From JACMLD01 sp047602295 (GTDB taxonomy: Bacteria; Bacteroidota; Bacteroidia; Chitinophagales; Chitinophagaceae): DNA of 64,000 bases. Shown here one piece after another: positions 55,444 through 63,205 of the stretch. Positions within the stretch are counted from its first letter, which is position 1; each line of letters opens with the position of its first letter. The notes below the pieces were generated by a model, which searched no databases, was not told the origin of the DNA, and saw only the letters and a list, made by a program, of their open reading frames with translations. Position numbers and translations under genes: made by a program. The stretch covers positions 2,666,001 through 2,730,000 of the forward strand of contig JASGHP010000001.1 of NCBI GenBank assembly GCA_047602295.1. Direction: 5' to 3'.

Positions 55444-55777
55444 TTGCCTCTGTTTTGCAGGATTCTGCTTAAAATTAGCAAAATATATCAATACAGTACA
55501 AATACCTGCCATTGCAGATGTTGATTGCGCCGCTCCATCTCAGCAATTTTGTGATATCAAAAACAGCTTGCCATGCTACAGCAAAACGCTTCTCCCAATC
55601 AGTCATCCTTTACAGCTGCCCACATTCTATTGCCCGTTCAGCAAAGCATACACTTAAATAGAAATGATGACAAAGTGAAAGCCTGCAAACACCGCATAAA
55701 AAACGGGTGGTGCACCAAAAGCCAAAGGCAATGTGTTTTATCAAACCTTGTATTTATCAATCATTAAATATTGTTGT
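55444..55777. other. Divergent promoter region of AraC regulator and dioxygenase
   Basis: Contains no gene. Promoters for both genes must lie here; I see no clean operator dyad. The open frames at 55376 and 55573 have no protein-like features. Confidence 0.4.
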
Positions 55778-56761
55778 ATGGAAAAGCAAACCATGGCACA
55801 AACGATGGCGCCCACTATGATTCCCAATAATGCCCATAAAGACATTCCCGGCAATCCGTCTACTTCAAAAAGCAGCACTTTAAAATTAAACGACAGAAGC
55901 AATGGCAAAGCTTTAAAAGTATTGAGTGAAGAAGATTGGAACTTTTGGATAACCAATGGATACATTGTAATAAAGAATGCAGTGCCGCGAGAGCAGGCAT
56001 TGGCCACTGCAAATTTTTTGTGGGAGTTTGAAGAAAAAGATCCCAATGATGCTGAAACCTGGTATGCGCCGCCACGTGCCGAAATGAAGATGAAAGAACT
56101 TACCAATACAGGTATGGTGGAAGTGTACAACAATCAACATCTTTGGAACAACCGCATGACGCAAAAAGTCTATGATGCGTTTGTTGATATTTGGGGCACA
56201 GAGAAATTATGGGTAACTATCGACAGGGCCAATCTTAATTTCCCAATTCGCCCGGGTTTCGAATACAAAGGTTTTATCCACTGGGATTATGATCCGGAAA
56301 CAAAACCTCAAAATGTACAAGGTGTGCTTGCACTGGCAGACCAGGACGATGAAAACATGGGCGGCTTTCAGTGTATTCCTGAATTGTACCGTACTTATGA
56401 TACATGGAAACTGACACAGCCGGAAGACCGTGATCATTTTAAGCCAGATACCACTGGTTTTGAAACAGTGAAAGTGAAAATGAAAGCAGGCGACCTTTTG
56501 ATATTTAACAGTACGCAGCCACACGGCATCCGGCCCAATAGAAGTGGCGACAAAGTGCGCATAGCACAATATATTTCCATGATGCCCGCAGAAGAAGACA
56601 ATGAACAGCTAACGCAATGGCGAGTTAATTCCTGGAAAGACAGAATTGCACCGGAAGGTTATGCTTTTCCCGGCGACCCCCGCAAATATGAACAAACAAA
56701 ATACGCAACCGCAGTATTAACGCCACTGGGAAAAAGATTGTTAGGCCTGGAAAAATGGTAA
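55778..56761 (+). CDS. Phytanoyl-CoA dioxygenase (PhyH) family protein, 327 aa
   Basis: An Fe(II)/2-oxoglutarate-type oxygenase fold: the iron ligands are in FIHWDYD (His-x-Asp) and QPHGIRPN (the distal His with the 2-oxoglutarate-binding Arg close by). The N-terminal 45 residues are polar and disordered in look (Thr/Met/Pro/Ser), with the domain opening VLSEEDWNFWITNGYIVIKNAVP. ATG at 55778 is preferred. The substrate is unknown; PhyH relatives hydroxylate lipids, amino acids or small metabolites. It ends in a clear terminator and is divergent from the AraC regulator. Confidence 0.88.
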   Translation: MEKQTMAQTMAPTMIPNNAHKDIPGNPSTSKSSTLKLNDRSNGKALKVLSEEDWNFWITNGYIVIKNAVPREQALATANFLWEFEEKDPNDAETWYAPPRAEMKMKELTNTGMVEVYNNQHLWNNRMTQKVYDAFVDIWGTEKLWVTIDRANLNFPIRPGFEYKGFIHWDYDPETKPQNVQGVLALADQDDENMGGFQCIPELYRTYDTWKLTQPEDRDHFKPDTTGFETVKVKMKAGDLLIFNSTQPHGIRPNRSGDKVRIAQYISMMPAEEDNEQLTQWRVNSWKDRIAPEGYAFPGDPRKYEQTKYATAVLTPLGKRLLGLEKW

Positions 56762-56782
56762 GCCATTAAGTTTTATCAGTAG

Positions 56783-56812
56783 GCAGGACTCTTTTTTAGT
56801 CCTGCTTTTTTT
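56783..56812 (+). terminator. Rho-independent terminator of the dioxygenase gene
   Basis: Stem GCAGGACT / AGTCCTGC (8 bp), a 7-base CTTTTTT loop and a run of seven T, 22 bp after the stop codon. Confidence 0.9.
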
Positions 56813-56958
56813 GTGAGTATTTGAATTCACTCAATTCTCTCCATATAAATTAATCGAAGTTTTTTAGTTTCTTTGAATGTTGCCATGTGTGGGTTTGCGC
56901 ACTTTGTTAAATCTGCGTACAGCTTAGTGGCGGAGGCAACACCAATATTTTAATTTCG

Positions 56959-57327
56959 ATGACTTATAGACTTCCATATAAAGGGTTGAGCAAACAGGCT
57001 TCATTATTCATTGTCGTTGTAATGACTGCTCTTTTGTTGCTATTCTTTATTGAAATTTTACTGCAAAGAAGAAATCAAAATAATGTTCGTTTGAAATCAA
57101 TCAATGGGATAATTACCAATAAAAGGAATTTAAAGCGAGGCAGTTTTGGTTTTGTAGTGCGACAAAATCAGCACAGCCAGGAATACGACATGTCAGGATA
57201 TGATTATTTTTTTGATAAAATTGAGGTAGGAGATTCTGTGTCAAAGCAAAAAGACACTTATTATTTTGACGTTTATAGAAAAGATAATTTTGCTTTTAAA
57301 TATATGGTCACAATTGGGTATAAATGA
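56959..57327 (+). CDS. Small membrane-anchored protein, 122 aa
   Basis: One N-terminal transmembrane helix (about 15-36, SLFIVVVMTALLLLFFIEI) and a basic, Tyr-rich soluble domain (SINGIITNKRNLKRGSFGFVV; YDYFFDKIEVGDSVSKQKDTYYFDVYRK). The GDSVSKxKDTYYFDVYR segment is seen in small OB- or SH3-like anchored proteins of Bacteroidota. No named family. It is the first of three AT-rich plus-strand genes between PhyH and the LLM gene. Confidence 0.65.
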   Translation: MTYRLPYKGLSKQASLFIVVVMTALLLLFFIEILLQRRNQNNVRLKSINGIITNKRNLKRGSFGFVVRQNQHSQEYDMSGYDYFFDKIEVGDSVSKQKDTYYFDVYRKDNFAFKYMVTIGYK

Positions 57328-57339
57328 AATGATATTTTA

Positions 57340-57400
57340 TAATGCAAGTTTCACGCAGGCTGTTGGTACGCTCTGTTTCTATCTTTGCTGCATACTAATT
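57340..57400. repeat. Intergenic 61-bp repeat, copy 1
   Basis: Shares TAATGCAAGTT, CAC, GGCTGTTGGTACGCT and ATCTTTGCTG in the same order with 58164-58225, and includes TATCTTTG, a perfect match to the -7 box consensus TANNTTTG. It lies between the genes at 56959 and 57427. Confidence 0.7.
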
Positions 57401-57426
57401 GTGACTAGATAACGACTTTCAAAAAA

Positions 57427-58098
57427 ATGAAAAAACCTTATATCATTTATTCTCTCCCCAAGGATAGAACAACGCAAAAGTTTAAGAAAACTAAGTTTCA
57501 AGATATTCTTAAAGACATTGAAGTTTTCCTTCAAAATTGCACAACGACAGATATTTCTGAACTGAACAGCTTGGAACTGGCAGCTTATACTGCTTATGAT
57601 GCAAATGACCCGGCAGAAATTTTAAATGAGATTGTAAACAGAACTTCCAAGCGATTTGGCGCAAGCGACAAAGAACCAATTGCATTTCATTATCCAAGTG
57701 GAATACCCCATTCTGCAAATCGGTATAAATGGACATTTACGAAAGACAGATTGAATGAAGTAGTTCAATATGTCATTGATAATACCCCAATGCCAAAATC
57801 CAACTTTGGACCTCTGGAAATATATTTTACGTACGACTTTAAATTGATAGACCCAATTAGTAAACAGGAATTGGGAAATCAAGAACATGTGTCCAGCCTC
57901 TTAATTTGGTTTTCAAGGAGCAAAGCCTGCTCAGCAGACTTGTTTTTTTCATTTGAGCAACCTGATAAAAATTTTTGGGACTACATTGACAAAATAATTC
58001 CATACTTGCCCTTTCAATTAGAAGAAAGATATTTGAGAATTGCTCATGTAAACAAACAAGGAGAAGTTCGTTCGTTTAAGAAAATCCAAAGAACTTGA
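57427..58098 (+). CDS. Unknown soluble protein, 223 aa
   Basis: No signal peptide or membrane segment; mixed alpha/beta composition with an N-terminal helix (FQDILKDIEVFLQNC) and a C-terminal beta-rich half (FGPLEIYFTYDFKLI; SSLLIWFSRSKACSADLFFSFEQP). No family recognised; the layout recalls proteins sometimes annotated as immunity-like. It is AT-rich, flanked on both sides by the same intergenic repeat, and so may have come in as a unit with its neighbours. Confidence 0.65.
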   Translation: MKKPYIIYSLPKDRTTQKFKKTKFQDILKDIEVFLQNCTTTDISELNSLELAAYTAYDANDPAEILNEIVNRTSKRFGASDKEPIAFHYPSGIPHSANRYKWTFTKDRLNEVVQYVIDNTPMPKSNFGPLEIYFTYDFKLIDPISKQELGNQEHVSSLLIWFSRSKACSADLFFSFEQPDKNFWDYIDKIIPYLPFQLEERYLRIAHVNKQGEVRSFKKIQRT

Positions 58099-58145
58099 TA
58101 AAAAAACAATCTTCGCCATTATTTGTATGAAGCATGGCTTTGCGC

Positions 58146-58225
58146 ATAGCGTACCAACAATTGTAATGCAAGTTGCACTCGGGCTGTTGGTACGCTATAC
58201 TTCTTATCTTTGCTGAATACCAATA
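58146..58225. repeat. Intergenic repeat, copy 2, with a 14-bp inverted repeat
   Basis: ATAGCGTACCAACA (58146-58159) and TGTTGGTACGCTAT (58185-58198) are perfect complements around a 25-base loop. The right arm and the following TATCTTTGCTGAATACCAAT are shared with copy 1 at 57340. The TATCTTTG again fits a -7 promoter box; the esterase-like gene begins about 95 bp further on. Confidence 0.75.
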
Positions 58226-58304
58226 GCGGCGAGAGGAAACCTTTGCAGGCAATGCCATACAATTATCCTGCTAGCATTGGCAGGCCGGCAAGAACCACTT
58301 TAAT

Positions 58305-59507
58305 ATGAAATTATTTATTGCCTTATTGTTATCTGCGTTCTTTCCGATAGTAAAAGTATTCTGCCAAAAAAATGTTGAAACTATCAACGCGTTGAACACA
58401 ATTATTAAGCCTATTGAAAACATACATTCAGAAGACAGCTTTGATGATATAGACTTTTTAAAAGACGCCACGAAAGAGGCAGCTATTATTGGAATTGGAG
58501 AAAGTACACACGGTACATCATTGTATAATACCTACAGGCAAAGGCTTGTTCGTTTTTTGGTACAGGAAATGAATTACAAAGCAATTATTGACGAAGGAGA
58601 CATTTTAGCTGCCGAAAAAGTGGATGCATACATAAACGGTAAAACCGATAACCTTGATTTAATAGGAGGGCTTAGACCAGTAATTACGAATAAAAAAGAG
58701 CTGGACTGGCTAAGGGCATTTAATTTGATAAAACCTGAAAACGATAGAATACACATCTACGGAGCAGAGGTCAGGGGATTTTATGGAATAGCTCAAAAAA
58801 TAAAAAGCTTTTTCCCTGATTACGCTAATGGCATCTTGAGAAAGTTAGAAGGTGATATAGGAGTAGGATATAAAAATCTTACTAAAAAAGATTTCGAGGA
58901 TATATCAAATCTTTCTAAAAAATTGAAAGATGAAAGCAATAACCCTGCACAGTTACATTATCTTTCGCTTCTTGATCAGCAAATAAATTTTGCTTACAAT
59001 CAAAGGTTTGGTAAAAGCGACTTTAGCCTAAGAGATCAATATATGTTTGATAACATAAAGCACGTTGTTTCTGGCATAGCAGGAAATAAAGCAATTGTGT
59101 TGGCCCATAATGGACATCTTCAGAAAACTAAATTTATGAGTTTGGCATCTTTAGGGTATCTGCTAAATAATTTCTACGATAACAAGTATTTTGTTATAGC
59201 TACTGATTTTAACATTGGTAATGTCAATGTCTATAATTTGAAGACCGGGGATTACGAAAATAAATTTTTTGAAGATGTTCAGGATGAAAATGCTTGTGAA
59301 TACTACTTTTCTAAATGTAAGTATCCCAATTTTTCAATTTCTATCCGTAACGCTTTTAATGACCCTGCAACTAAATTGTTTATGGATAAAAAATTAAAAA
59401 TGGAAAGAAATATAACTGCAACAGGCGACATTATTAAATCATCCATCAGTTTAGCTGAAAACTTTGACTTAATAATTTTCTTTAAAAACGCTGACATTGA
59501 AAATTAA
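58305..59507 (+). CDS. Erythromycin-esterase-like protein, exported, 400 aa
   Basis: Signal peptide 1-20 (FPIVKVFCQ). The catalytic core of the erythromycin esterase family is visible: GIGESTHGT with Glu66 and His69, IIDEGDILAAEKVDAYI, IHIYGAEVRGF and the histidine segment VLAHNGHLQK. These enzymes cleave macrolide lactones or, in many cases, unknown esters. Export is unlike the cytoplasmic EreA/EreB resistance enzymes, so drug resistance should not be assumed. It is AT-rich like the two preceding genes. Confidence 0.85.
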   Translation: MKLFIALLLSAFFPIVKVFCQKNVETINALNTIIKPIENIHSEDSFDDIDFLKDATKEAAIIGIGESTHGTSLYNTYRQRLVRFLVQEMNYKAIIDEGDILAAEKVDAYINGKTDNLDLIGGLRPVITNKKELDWLRAFNLIKPENDRIHIYGAEVRGFYGIAQKIKSFFPDYANGILRKLEGDIGVGYKNLTKKDFEDISNLSKKLKDESNNPAQLHYLSLLDQQINFAYNQRFGKSDFSLRDQYMFDNIKHVVSGIAGNKAIVLAHNGHLQKTKFMSLASLGYLLNNFYDNKYFVIATDFNIGNVNVYNLKTGDYENKFFEDVQDENACEYYFSKCKYPNFSISIRNAFNDPATKLFMDKKLKMERNITATGDIIKSSISLAENFDLIIFFKNADIEN

Positions 59508-59840
59508 TCCTGTAAACCTGCGCCTGTGTGGCAAGCGTCTTCATTAACGGAATCTTCAGATCCCTCCTACGTCGGGATGACAAAATGGATGATGGGGAAT
59601 GACAAACCGAATGATTGTACTGTCGAAAGAAAGATTGTTTCACCTGTCGATCTTTTTGCAATACTCCTTGTTCGATTCAACTGCATTTAGTTTAATAAAA
59701 TAGTCCTCATTCGGTTTGTCATGCTGACGGTAGGAGACATCTGCTTGCGAAGAAAAAAATTGTCGCTTGCAGATGCCTGCACTACGAAGACATTAGATCC
59801 CATCCTTCCGACTTATAACTTAAAACTTACCACTTAAAAC
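59508..59840. other. Long convergent junction with the third composite repeat
   Basis: Almost filled by copy C of the composite element (59556-59812). No gene. Confidence 0.6.
59556..59812. repeat. Composite dispersed element, copy C (degenerate)
   Basis: An arm CAGATCCCTCCTACGTCG... at 59556-59582, the middle segment TTTTTGCAATACTCCTTGTTCGATTCAACT, and the unit TTTGTCATGCTGACGGTAGGAG at 59716-59737 followed by CATCTGCTTGCGAAGAA. A further degenerate arm (AGATCCCATCCTTCCGAC) lies near 59795-59812. Order and sequence parallel copies A and B but with more changes. Confidence 0.6.
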
Positions 59841-60863
59841 TTACTTCCATCCCAACCCCGGTGCCACATGCTCCAAAATAGACGACAATACATGCACGTT
59901 GTAATCTACGCCTAATGTATTCGGAATGGTTAGTAATACGGTATCGGCTTCCTGTATGGCTTCGTCTTTTGCCAATTCTTTTATAAGTTGATCGGGTGCA
60001 GCAGCATAACTTCTTCCAAACACAGCACGTTTGGTGGGTTCAATATTACCAAACTGATCCTGCTGGTTGCCTTCCCTGCCAAAATAACGACGGTCTTCAT
60101 CTGTTACCAATGCAAAAATAGATCGGCTTACAGAGATACGCGGCTCACGTTGGTGACCTGCTTTTTTCCAGGCTTCTTTATACAGCCTTATCTGCTCGGC
60201 CTGTTGTATGTGGAATGGTTTTCCGCTTTCATCAAATTTCAAGGTAGAGCTTTGCAGGTTCATTCCATTTTCAGCAGCCCAAACAGCAGTAGCGTTAGAT
60301 GCAGCTCCCCACCAGATACGCTCACGCAATCCCGGTGCATATGGTTCCAAACGAAGTAATCCCGGTGGATTCGGAAACATAGGGTTGGGGTTTGGACGAG
60401 CGAACCCGGTTCCTTTTAATTTATCGAAGAACTCCAGCCCTTTGCGCCTTCCCATTTCTTCCTGGGTTTCATCTTTATTAGGCTCATACCCAAAATAACG
60501 CCAGCCATCAATCACCTGCTCGGGCGAACCCCTGCTAACACCCAGTTGCAGTCGCCCACGGGAAATTAGATCAGCAGCACCTGCTTCTTCCGCCATATAC
60601 AAAGGGTTTTCATAACGCATGTCTATTACGCCGGTACCAATTTCTATTTTGCTGGTGCGGGCCGCAACAGCACTCAGCAGCGGAAAGGGAGATGCTAACT
60701 GCGCCGCAAAATGATGCACACGGAAATATGCGCCGTCTACGCCAATCTGCTCGGCAGCTACGGCTAAATCAATAGACTGCAGCAGGGTATCGGCCGCAGT
60801 GCGGGTTTTATAGGCCGGATGGTCTTGCCAATGGCCAAACGATAAGAATCCAATTTTTTTCAT
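59841..60863 (-). CDS. LLM-class flavin-dependent oxidoreductase (luciferase-like), 340 aa
   Basis: ATG at 60863 gives MKKIGFLSFGHWQDH; the frame extends to 60890. Luciferase-like TIM barrel marks: YFRVHHFAAQLASPFPLLSAVAARTSKIEIGTGV, SRGRLQLGVSRGSPEQVIDGW, WWGAASNATAVWAAENGMN and a C-terminal EHVAPGLGW. It uses FMN or F420; Bacteroidota members are taken to use FMN. The substrate is unknown, and no flavin reductase is adjacent. Confidence 0.92.
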   Translation of the reverse strand: MKKIGFLSFGHWQDHPAYKTRTAADTLLQSIDLAVAAEQIGVDGAYFRVHHFAAQLASPFPLLSAVAARTSKIEIGTGVIDMRYENPLYMAEEAGAADLISRGRLQLGVSRGSPEQVIDGWRYFGYEPNKDETQEEMGRRKGLEFFDKLKGTGFARPNPNPMFPNPPGLLRLEPYAPGLRERIWWGAASNATAVWAAENGMNLQSSTLKFDESGKPFHIQQAEQIRLYKEAWKKAGHQREPRISVSRSIFALVTDEDRRYFGREGNQQDQFGNIEPTKRAVFGRSYAAAPDQLIKELAKDEAIQEADTVLLTIPNTLGVDYNVHVLSSILEHVAPGLGWK

Positions 60864-60937
60864 ACAGCTAATAAACAGCAAAAAAAGCAATTTGTTCTAA
60901 GAGTGGGTTTATGGCGCGGGGAGGGGGCTTGTCATGC

Positions 60938-61088
60938 GCATTTAGTGCGTATAAAAACTATCAACCACTTGCCTGTCGTGCTGCAAGCATCTCGTGGACT
61001 TGTATCAGAAGCAGCGTATCTATTTGCAGTAACCTAAACGATTAGGCCCACGGGATGTTTGCAACATGACAGTGAGTACGCAAGTAAA
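60938..61088. repeat. 151-bp hairpin-forming repeat, copy 1
   Basis: Starts GCATTTAGTGCGTATAAAAA. Arms TGTCGTGCTGCAAGCATCTC.GTGG and CCACGGGATGTTTGCAACAT.GACA pair over 24 positions with four G-U-type changes and no plain mismatch, and CCTAA-ACGA-TTAGG forms a second stem inside. Copy 2 starts 181 bp later. Confidence 0.8.
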
Positions 61089-61118
61089 ACTAGCAGCAAG
61101 CTCATTTCACTTCTTCCC

Positions 61119-61269
61119 GCATTTAGTGCGTATAAAAACTATCAACCACTTGCTTGTCGTGCTGCAAGCATCTCGTGGACTTGCATTAGAAGCAGCATAT
61201 CTATTTGCAGTAACCTAAACGATTAGGCCCACGGGATGTTTGCAACATCACAGTGAGTACGTAAATAAA
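61119..61269. repeat. 151-bp hairpin-forming repeat, copy 2
   Basis: Same orientation as copy 1, with only a handful of differences (for example CCTGTCG to CTTGTCG, GTATCAG to GCATTAG). The two copies are separated by 30 bp of unrelated sequence. Confidence 0.8.
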
Positions 61270-61443
61270 GACAGACATGTATAAGTTTTGGAAATTTGTT
61301 CCGATAGCTCAAAAACAAGCTTTTGAACAATGATGGCGCAAAATTGCCCGATATTTATAATGCTTTTTTAATATTGCCATAGCTTTTACGCTATAACTAT
61401 TGATACATTTATACGAACTAACGATTCACCATTATTACATTTT

Positions 61444-62394
61444 ATGAAAGCAAATCATTTTTCAAGGCGCAAATTTATTGGCAACAGTGCACTGCTTGCA
61501 GCGGGTGGCTTCCTTTTGCCAAAAGGATCATTGGCCCAGTCTCTTTTTAGCGGAACGGATAAACCGAATTCTGTTGTGGGTGGTGTGCTTATTGGGGTTA
61601 CAACCTATTCGTACAGGAACATGAAGAATGTTTCTGCTGAAGATATGCTGCAATATTGCTTGCAGGATAATCTGAGTGGTGTTGAACTAAGGGGCGATGC
61701 CGCAGAATTGTCTGCCGGTGCACCTAAGAAAACACCAGAGCAATCAGCAGCAGATTTTGGAAAGGCAATGGCCGACTGGCGTGCAACTGTATCTATGGAT
61801 AAATTTACAGCGATAGGAAAAATGTTTAAAGATGCTGGTGTTACCATTTACGCCTACAAACCAGTTGTATTTGGGGTGAACAATACAGACGATGAAATTA
61901 ATTACGCCTTCAGGGCGGCAAAAGCACTGGGCGCCAACCATTGCAATTGCGAAATGCCCGAGCACAATGATGCCCAAACCCAGCGCATTGGCGACATAGC
62001 CAAGAAACATAAAATGCGGGTAGGTTATCATGCACATACACAGGCAACGCCTGCACTTTGGGATACTGCCATGTCGCAATCTGAATACAATTGCATTAAC
62101 CTCGACATTGGCCATTATATAGCCGGCAACAATACCAATACCATTGAGTTTATTGAAAAGAACCATGCCCGCATTACCAGCATGCATGTGAAGGACAGGA
62201 AAGTAAACAACGGACCCAATACGCCCTGGGGCGAGGGGGATACACCCATTAAAGATGTATTGCTGCTGATGAAGAAAAATAAATACAAATTTCCGGCTAC
62301 TATTGAGCTGGAGTATAAGGTGCCCGCAGATTCTACAGATGTAAAAGAAGTAGCCAAATGCAGAGAGTTTGCTGCGGCTATTTTGAGTGCGTAA
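61444..62394 (+). CDS. Sugar phosphate isomerase/epimerase-like TIM-barrel protein with Tat signal, 316 aa
   Basis: A twin-arginine signal (HFSRRKFIGNSALLAAGGF, residues 5-23, cleaved near LAQS) sends a folded protein across the inner membrane. The mature domain is a xylose-isomerase-like (AP endonuclease family 2) barrel with metal ligands in SGVELRGD, NCEMPEHND, RVGYHAHTQ, NLDIGHYIAGN and MHVKDRK and the final TIELEYKVP. Such proteins in Bacteroidota often go with sugar-oxidoreductase pathways; none is adjacent. A terminator follows. Confidence 0.92.
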   Translation: MKANHFSRRKFIGNSALLAAGGFLLPKGSLAQSLFSGTDKPNSVVGGVLIGVTTYSYRNMKNVSAEDMLQYCLQDNLSGVELRGDAAELSAGAPKKTPEQSAADFGKAMADWRATVSMDKFTAIGKMFKDAGVTIYAYKPVVFGVNNTDDEINYAFRAAKALGANHCNCEMPEHNDAQTQRIGDIAKKHKMRVGYHAHTQATPALWDTAMSQSEYNCINLDIGHYIAGNNTNTIEFIEKNHARITSMHVKDRKVNNGPNTPWGEGDTPIKDVLLLMKKNKYKFPATIELEYKVPADSTDVKEVAKCREFAAAILSA

Positions 62395-62468
62395 AAAACT
62401 TTGATCTTGTAAAGAGATTAACCAGGTTGTTTCAATAGAAAGACTTTGTTTTTCAGTAAATATTTTCC

Positions 62469-62503
62469 AAAGTGGCCACAGCTTGTTGGCCACTTTTCTT
62501 TTG
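62469..62503 (+). terminator. Rho-independent terminator of the sugar-isomerase-like gene
   Basis: Stem AAAGTGGCCA / TGGCCACTTT (10 bp) with an 8-base loop and a T-rich tail (TTTTCTTTT), 75 bp after the stop. Confidence 0.8.
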
Positions 62504-62559
62504 CCCTATTGTAAGGAACCGGCAAAAGATCAGCCCTCGTAAAATATTTTGTATTTTCC

Positions 62560-62589
62560 TGTAACATTCTCCAGTTTCATACGATTAGA
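62560..62589 (+). promoter_or_regulatory. Possible ECF-sigma-type promoter
   Basis: TGTAAC, 16 bases, CGATTAGA, about 47 bp before the ECF sigma gene. The TGTAAC -35 and CGxxTA-type -10 resemble the promoters seen before self-controlled ECF sigma genes of Bacteroidota. Confidence 0.4.
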
Positions 62590-62635
62590 TGTTATAACCT
62601 GAAAAAACTACCGGCCGCCACCTGGCAATGAGCAC

Positions 62636-63205
62636 ATGAACAGCACTGAAGAACTGATAGCACTCTGTAAGCTCGGCAATACCGCCGGCTACACGGGGCT
62701 GTACAATGAACATGCAGATGCGGTTTACAATACCATATTAAGGTTGGTGGGGCATTCCGGTGAAGCAGAAGATTTGCTGCAAGACAGTTTTGTAGCGGCT
62801 TTTCAAAGGCTGGATCAATTTGCCATGACGGGCGGTTTTCGTGCCTGGGTTAAAAGGATAGCCATCAATAAATCGGTTGATCTCATTCGCAAGCGGCACA
62901 TAAATTTTGTTGAATTAGACCCGGGGTGGATGACGGCCGCAGATGAATCAACACTTGATGAACAGGACTATAAATATGATATGGCCAGGATAGCGGCTGC
63001 AATAGATACTTTGCCGGATGGATACAGGACTGTTTTTAATCTATACGCCGTAGAAAATATACCGCAGGCAGAGATTGCGCAAATGCTGGGGCTGGAACAT
63101 TCAACAGTAAGAACGCAGTATCACCGCGCCAGGCAAAAAATAGTAGCGGCGCTTGAAAAAAACAATGATCATGAAAGAGGAACTAGAAGAATACATACAA
63201 AATAA
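62636..63205 (+). CDS. ECF-family RNA polymerase sigma factor, 189 aa
   Basis: Region 2 (TILRLVGHSGEAEDLLQDSFVAAFQRLDQF, about 33-62) with the acidic LLQDSF core, and region 4 (LPDGYRTVFNLYAVENIPQAEIAQMLGLEHSTVRTQYHRARQKI, about 122-165) with the recognition helix. Regions 1.1 and 3 are absent, as expected for an ECF factor. It overlaps the next gene by 35 bp. Together with that gene it forms a sigma/anti-sigma pair that responds to a periplasmic or envelope signal. Confidence 0.93.
   Translation: MNSTEELIALCKLGNTAGYTGLYNEHADAVYNTILRLVGHSGEAEDLLQDSFVAAFQRLDQFAMTGGFRAWVKRIAINKSVDLIRKRHINFVELDPGWMTAADESTLDEQDYKYDMARIAAAIDTLPDGYRTVFNLYAVENIPQAEIAQMLGLEHSTVRTQYHRARQKIVAALEKNNDHERGTRRIHTK

Larger units (their letters stand above)
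60864..61443. other. Divergent intergenic region carrying two hairpin repeats
   Basis: 580 bp between the LLM gene and the sugar-isomerase-like gene. Two 151-bp copies (60938-61088, 61119-61269) fill half. The remaining 170 bp before the 61444 start are AT-rich and must hold its promoter. Confidence 0.6.

Noticed and set aside
58146..58198. Integron attC site
   Set aside because: A strong inverted repeat, but arms do not match RYYYAAC/GTTRRRY and no integrase gene is seen.
58305..59507. Macrolide resistance gene
   Set aside because: The fold fits, but the protein is exported and chromosomal; resistance cannot be claimed from sequence.
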